This document shows positions 60,648-64,000 of a stretch of 64,000 nucleotides of DNA, in pieces. The notes beneath the pieces were generated by a model. That model was not told the origin of the DNA. It worked only from the letters and a program-made list of their open reading frames with translations, and did no database searches. The stretch is taken from positions 82,778 through 146,777 of the forward strand of contig NZ_BCXG01000011.1 of NCBI RefSeq assembly GCF_001894985.1, given 5' to 3'. The position numbers were made by a program, and so were the translations under genes. Source of the stretch: Rhodococcus tukisamuensis NBRC 100609 (GTDB lineage Bacteria > Actinomycetota > Actinomycetes > Mycobacteriales > Mycobacteriaceae). The stretch's first letter is position 1; each line of letters opens with the position of its first letter.

Positions 60648-61670
60648 TCAGCGAGGGCTGATCGTCCCCTGGAGCAGTGCGACGGCCGCCCCGTCGACGG
60701 GCGCGGCGGTATTCGACAGGACGAGCACCGCGCGCTGACGGTCACGGTCGAGCGCGAGCATGCTCGCGAAGCCGCCCGTCGCGCCGTTGTGCCAGGTGAC
60801 GGTCCGCTCGCCGACCCGATTCGTGAGCCAGCAATACCCGATCCGACCGTCGCCGTCGGCATCCCACCTGGGTTCGAGGGCCGACATCCCCGGCGCCGCA
60901 CCGTCGAGGACCGCACGCGCGAACCGCGCCATGTCGGCCGGAGTGGAACGCACGCCGCCCGCGGGCGCCGCCGCATTCATCGTCCACGGACCCGTGGGCC
61001 GACCGCGTCGGTCATACCCGGTCAGGGCACCGGGCCGGATGCCGTCCCGAGTGACGGGTAGATAGGTGTCGATCATGCCCAGGGGCACCAACAGCCGTTC
61101 GGTGAGCACGCCTGGGTAGCCGACGCCCGCCGCGGCTGCCAACGCCTGACCCAACAGCGCGCCACCCAGATTCGAGTACGCCATGCGGCCGGGCGGGCCG
61201 GGCGTGGTGGCTCGCGCCTGAGCCAGCAGTCCGTGGAGGTCTGCGAGGTAGGGGTCGCAGCGGGCGGCGACAGCGATCGCCGCGCCCAGCGCGTCCCGTG
61301 TCCGTGACGACAGGCGCGGCAATCCGGACCGGTGTCCGGCCAGGTCCCCGAGCGTCACCGCCGCGACGCCGCTCCCCCGCACAGGAATCAGCTCATCGAG
61401 CCTGGTCCCTTCCGCAACCTCACCTCGATCGATGGCATCCGCGAACAGCATTGCGGTCATGACCTTGGTGATCGACCCGATCTCGAACGAGGCGTCGTGG
61501 GACGAACCGAAATGTGCCCCGCGATCGAGCCCGGTGTCGATCTCGACGACGCTGACACGATCGCGCACGCCGTCCTCGATCAGAGGCCTGACCCGGCTCA
61601 CCAGCTCCGCGTCGCCGGTGACGGCCGTGGACAGAGCCGGCGGTCGGTTTCTCCGCCACAAATCAGCCAC
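60648..61670 (-). CDS. Serine beta-lactamase-fold hydrolase (class C / esterase type)
   Basis: 340 residues from GTG 61670, nine bases after GGGAGGGG; another GTG at 61679 lies too close to that site. Family motifs are SxxK in EIGSITKVMTAM (nucleophile Ser), YSNLGG (YxN) and HNGATGG near the C-terminus in place of KTG. These proteins act as D-amino-acid peptidases, esterases or beta-lactamases; no signal peptide is visible, so a cytoplasmic esterase-type role is as likely as resistance. It is divergent from the WYL regulator with a palindrome between them, so it is probably that regulator's target. Confidence 0.85.
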   Translation of the reverse strand: MADLWRRNRPPALSTAVTGDAELVSRVRPLIEDGVRDRVSVVEIDTGLDRGAHFGSSHDASFEIGSITKVMTAMLFADAIDRGEVAEGTRLDELIPVRGSGVAAVTLGDLAGHRSGLPRLSSRTRDALGAAIAVAARCDPYLADLHGLLAQARATTPGPPGRMAYSNLGGALLGQALAAAAGVGYPGVLTERLLVPLGMIDTYLPVTRDGIRPGALTGYDRRGRPTGPWTMNAAAPAGGVRSTPADMARFARAVLDGAAPGMSALEPRWDADGDGRIGYCWLTNRVGERTVTWHNGATGGFASMLALDRDRQRAVLVLSNTAAPVDGAAVALLQGTISPR

Positions 61671-61823
61671 CGCGATCACCCCTCCCCCCGAATTCTCGAG
61701 TGTTCCAGTGATCCACTCGATCGAGGCGAGATTTCCGGGAGCTCACTCGGTCTGTCGACCCGAGAACCTCCCCCTCGAGTCGGCGTCGGCCTCCTCGACA
61801 GGATCCTCCGGGAATCCCCGACT

Positions 61824-61848
61824 AATGCGGACCGCAACTGTCCGCATT
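61824..61848. promoter_or_regulatory. Palindromic operator AATGCGGAC-n7-GTCCGCATT
   Basis: Perfect 9-bp inverted repeat with a seven-base spacer, ending 18 bp before the WYL regulator start and about 150 bp upstream of the divergent serine hydrolase. Position and symmetry strongly suggest the regulator's own binding site. Confidence 0.7.
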
Positions 61849-61866
61849 GGCTGGCAGGGTGTAGCC

Positions 61867-62898
61867 ATGCGCGAGACCTCGGCAAGACTGCTCCGACTGC
61901 TGTCACTGCTGCAGATGCGCCAGGAGTGGGCCGGCGCGGACCTCGCCGAGCGGCTGGCCGTCACCACCCGTACCGTCCGACGCGACGTGGACAAGCTGCG
62001 CGACCTCGGCTACCCGGTCGACGCCCACGTGGGCGTCGGCGGCGGCTACCGGCTGGGTGCGGGCGCGCAGATGCCGCCGCTGCTGCTCGACGACGAGGAG
62101 GCCGTGGCCGTCGCCTTCGCGTTGCAGTCCGGCGCGGTCGGGCCGGTGGAGGGCATCGGCGACGCCGCGCTGCGGGCGCTGACCAAGCTGCGGCAGGTGA
62201 TGCCGTCGAGGCTCCGGCACCGCCTCGACGCCCTGCGGATCGACGTGGTGCCGCACGGCCCGGCGCCCTCGGCCGTCGACGCGAAGGTGCTCACCGCCCT
62301 GGCCACCGCCTGCCACGCTCACGAACGGCTGCGCTTCGACTACCTCGCCCACGACGGCACGCCGACCCGACGGGAGGTCGAGCCGCACCGACTGGTGCGC
62401 TCGGGCGCCCGCTGGTACCTCGTCGCCTGGGACCTGCGCCGCGCCGACTGGCGCTCGTTCCGGGTGGACAGGATGACGCCGAAGACGCCCACCGGCCCCC
62501 GATTCACGCCCCGTGAACTGCCCGCCGGTGACGCCGCGGACTTCGTCTCCCGCGGCATCGGCCGGGCGCTGGCCCAGGCCCGGGCCCGGGTGCTGCTGGA
62601 CGCGCCGATCGAGCAGATCGCGCCGATGGTCGACGAGTTCTGGGGCGCGGTCGAATCGGTCGACGAGCACAGCTGCGTGGTGGAACTTCGCGGCGAGTCA
62701 CTGCCGGGCATCGCTGGCTGGCTCACCGCGTTCGGCGTCGGTTTCACCGTGCTCGGCCCGCCGGAGCTGCGCGAGGAGTGCCGCCGGCTGGCGCAGCGGC
62801 ACGCCGCCTTCAGCGAGCAGTACCGCCGGGCCGCGGACGCACCCGCGCCTGCAACGCCGCCAGCGCGCAGCCGGCGACGCACCGCAGCGCGGCCCTGA
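61867..62898 (+). CDS. HTH-WYL domain transcription regulator (YafY/DeoR-like)
   Basis: 343 residues from ATG 61867. The N-terminal winged helix has ETSARLLRLLSLLQ then LAERLAVTTRTVRRDVDKL. The central WYL region contains LVRSGARWYLVAWDLRRADW and the Arg-rich FRVDRM strand, the likely ligand or nucleic-acid-fragment pocket. The C-terminal WCX-like extension ends in a basic tail. Such regulators respond to DNA fragments or metabolites and often act on the adjacent gene; here the divergent serine hydrolase shares the palindromic promoter region. Confidence 0.9.
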   Translation: MRETSARLLRLLSLLQMRQEWAGADLAERLAVTTRTVRRDVDKLRDLGYPVDAHVGVGGGYRLGAGAQMPPLLLDDEEAVAVAFALQSGAVGPVEGIGDAALRALTKLRQVMPSRLRHRLDALRIDVVPHGPAPSAVDAKVLTALATACHAHERLRFDYLAHDGTPTRREVEPHRLVRSGARWYLVAWDLRRADWRSFRVDRMTPKTPTGPRFTPRELPAGDAADFVSRGIGRALAQARARVLLDAPIEQIAPMVDEFWGAVESVDEHSCVVELRGESLPGIAGWLTAFGVGFTVLGPPELREECRRLAQRHAAFSEQYRRAADAPAPATPPARSRRRTAARP

Positions 62899-63087
62899 GC
62901 CAGGGGTCGTCGAGACGCGCAGTCACCGTCGCCCGGGCCATCAGACCGTCACCGACTCGAGCTCCGATGCCGGCACCCGCGAGTCGCGCAGCGTGAGCGC
63001 CGCCAGAGCGGCCCGACGCGCGCAATCACCGCGGCGACCTGCGAAGGCCACGGAGAACCCGTCGGTCAGCGCGCCCAGGTCCCCCAC

Positions 63088-63360
63088 TCACATCTGCCCG
63101 GGGCAGGGCCCTTGGCAGGAGTTCGACATCTCACTCCCGTTTGCCACGTAGAAGAGAAAGAGGGGCGGGACGACGATCGCCTTGAAAAGCGCTTCCTGAA
63201 CCCCGTCGCTGGATCCGGTGGGGGCTGCGACGGATTCGGCCGGCAGGAGAGATCCGGCGGGGGCGGCGGCCGCGACACCGGACCCGGCCGCGACGCCACC
63301 GGCCAGCACGGCCGAGGCCACAACAATGGAAGCGAAACGACCCGCCCTGGGACTGCGCAT
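63088..63360 (-). CDS. Small exported protein with Cys-containing C-terminus
   Basis: 90 residues from ATG 63360, which has GGAG eight bases upstream; an upstream in-frame codon is less likely. Signal peptide: basic start, hydrophobic SIVVASAVLAGGVAAG, cleavage near VAAAA/PAG. The mature part is about 55 residues with one hydrophobic stretch (ALFKAIVVPPLFLFYVANG) and the ending GSEMSNSCQGPCPGQM, with two Cys that could form a disulfide. The same GSEM-...C-...C ending appears in the partial gene at the right edge, so it belongs to a local paralogous pair. Family not recognised. Confidence 0.75.
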   Translation of the reverse strand: MRSPRAGRFASIVVASAVLAGGVAAGSGVAAAAPAGSLLPAESVAAPTGSSDGVQEALFKAIVVPPLFLFYVANGSEMSNSCQGPCPGQM

Positions 63361-63416
63361 ATCTTGATGCTCCGATCGGTTGGTGGTGAACACGGAAGCT
63401 TCGGCAGCATCGGATC

Positions 63417-63674
63417 TCACCGATCACCATGCGCCGCGAGTGACCATACCAACGAAGACCAGACCGAGTGCGGGAACGCAGACTGTTGCCACACAAGACA
63501 ATTCGTTGAACGCAACGCCCAATGACAAGGCCGCGTCCGGCGAGCACCCCCGGCCCGCGGATTGCGATCGGCCACGCTGAAATCGAGACCCTTCGACGCC
63601 AGCCAGTTCTCCCCGACAAAGAGACCTTCCGACTTCCATTTCTGTGTCGGTCCCGGGATCTTCGTCCGGTTCAT
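63417..63674 (-). pseudogene. Small ORF, possibly frameshifted membrane-protein gene
   Basis: ATG 63674 has GGAGGGG eight bases upstream and begins a protein-like frame, MNRTKIPGPTQKWKSEGLFV. After a run of five G (minus strand, 63547-63551) the frame loses protein character and stops at 63417. In a neighbouring frame, reached by adding one G at the run, the sequence becomes hydrophobic (SLGVAFNELSCVATVCVP and ALGLVFVGMV) and stops at 63424. This suggests an about 82-residue membrane protein broken at a homopolymer: a pseudogene, phase-variable gene or sequence error. Identity unknown. Confidence 0.35.
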
Positions 63675-63690
63675 TTCGATCGCCCCTCCA

Positions 63691-63795
63691 TCCATCGTGC
63701 CGGCCACGGACCTGCGTCCGCGTCTGCTCGACGCCGTCGAGCGCGGCAGGGGACGGACGCTGGCACAGGTGGCCGAACGACCTGTCACCTTCTGA
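63691..63795 (+). pseudogene. Relic of the C-terminus of a carboxylase like the 1833-residue enzyme
   Basis: The frame reads SIVPATDLRPRLLDAVERGR then GRTLAQVAERPVTF and stops at 63795. The end of the giant carboxylase reads AIVPSADLRPRLVDAVERG then MARTLSSLEG. The match covers about 25 residues and is obvious at DNA level, but upstream there is no carboxyltransferase sequence. A terminator follows within ten bases, as after the intact gene. It is the surviving 3' end of a lost or partial duplicate. Confidence 0.7.
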
Positions 63796-63801
63796 CACAC
63801 C

Positions 63802-63832
63802 GAGGCCCGGCACTTCACAAGTGCCGGGCCTC
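63802..63832 (+). terminator. Hairpin terminator after the carboxylase relic
   Basis: GAGGCCCGGCACTT at 63802-63815 pairs with AAGTGCCGGGCCTC at 63819-63832 around a three-base loop, a perfect 14-bp stem followed by TGTGTCTT. Confidence 0.85.
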
Positions 63833-63949
63833 TGTGTCTTCCGAGCCGATCTGGTCTGGCGCCCTCGCCGCCCGTGCGCCTTTGCCTGCAGCTCTACCGC
63901 AACGGTGCACGGGGCGGAGCGGGTCGCACCGCCCCTTACGACGGATCCC

Positions 63950-64000
63950 CTACTGGCCGTAGCAGATCACGTGGGGGCAGCCAACCGGCATCTCACTGCC
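63950..64000 (-). CDS. C-terminus of a second Cys-tailed small exported protein (partial)
   Basis: The last 16 residues of a minus-strand gene entering from the right edge read GSEMPVGCPHVICYGQ and stop at TAG 63950-63952. The ending parallels that of the 90-residue exported protein at 63088-63360 (GSEM, two Cys, Gly-Gln near the end). The N-terminus, including any signal peptide, is outside the window. Confidence 0.6.
   Translation of the reverse strand, partial: GSEMPVGCPHVICYGQ

Noticed and set aside
62941..63087. 48-codon minus-strand GTG ORF directly behind the small exported protein
   Set aside because: No ribosome site and no recognisable family; overlap with the previous stop alone is not enough support.

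Overview
The window is high-GC actinobacterial DNA from the mycolic-acid-bearing lineage (Mycobacteriales), most likely Rhodococcus, Prescottella or a close relative. The evidence is a complete ergothioneine (egt) cluster, a 14-subunit-type nuo operon with an Rv3143-like regulator in front of it, a PrrAB-type two-component system, a WS/DGAT lipid acyltransferase, a FAAL-like FadD, a long cutinase-family secreted protein and pervasive GTG/ATG starts with ATGA-type overlaps. The genus is inferred, not proven.

Layout. 1-12180 (minus): the N-terminal 4060 codons of a giant non-ribosomal peptide synthetase, running off the left edge: C, an extra C-terminal half of a C domain, A-T, C-A(Ser)-T, C-A-T-E, then the start of another C. 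12181-13608: a gene-poor stretch of decayed coding fragments. 13609-15363: cutinase-family exported protein with a long Ser/Thr/Ala tail. 15929-16063: a 44-residue hydrophobic peptide with a strong ribosome binding site and its own terminator. 16133-21749: egtD, egtC, egtB and egtA in one overlapping operon, with egtE divergent. 21977-23279: ribosomal protein L25 and peptidyl-tRNA hydrolase. 23318-26864: divergent fadD and prfC.

26889-42798: a degenerate response-regulator receiver followed by nuoA-N, almost every junction overlapping. nuoE and nuoF are one continuous reading frame, encoding a NuoEF fusion. pnuC follows directly. 43610-46225: an exported protein and the prrA/prrB pair. 46222-49626 (minus): SDR, enoyl-CoA hydratase-family acyl-CoA hydrolase, MDR oxidoreductase and NTF2-like protein, a probable catabolic or redox operon. 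49718-52434 (minus): ABC-F ATPase and ispE. 52598-54423: a VOC-fold protein and a WS/DGAT acyltransferase.

54424-60562: a 637-bp leader with hairpins, then a single-chain 1833-residue biotin-dependent acyl-CoA carboxylase (BC, BCCP, central region, CT). 60648-62898: serine beta-lactamase-fold hydrolase and a WYL-type regulator with a palindromic operator at its promoter. 62899-64000: a small exported Cys-tailed peptide, a relic of the carboxylase C-terminus followed by its own terminator, a possibly frameshifted small membrane ORF, and the C-terminus of a second Cys-tailed peptide entering from the right edge.

The main metabolic themes are respiration (nuo, pnuC), thiol protection (egt), lipid and acyl-CoA metabolism (fadD, WS/DGAT, carboxylase, hydrolase) and one orphan peptide natural product. 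I saw no tRNA or rRNA gene, insertion sequence or CRISPR array. The most unusual points are the NuoEF fusion, the extra half-condensation domain and compositionally distinct serine module in the synthetase, the relic duplicate of the carboxylase terminus, and the very small exported peptides.
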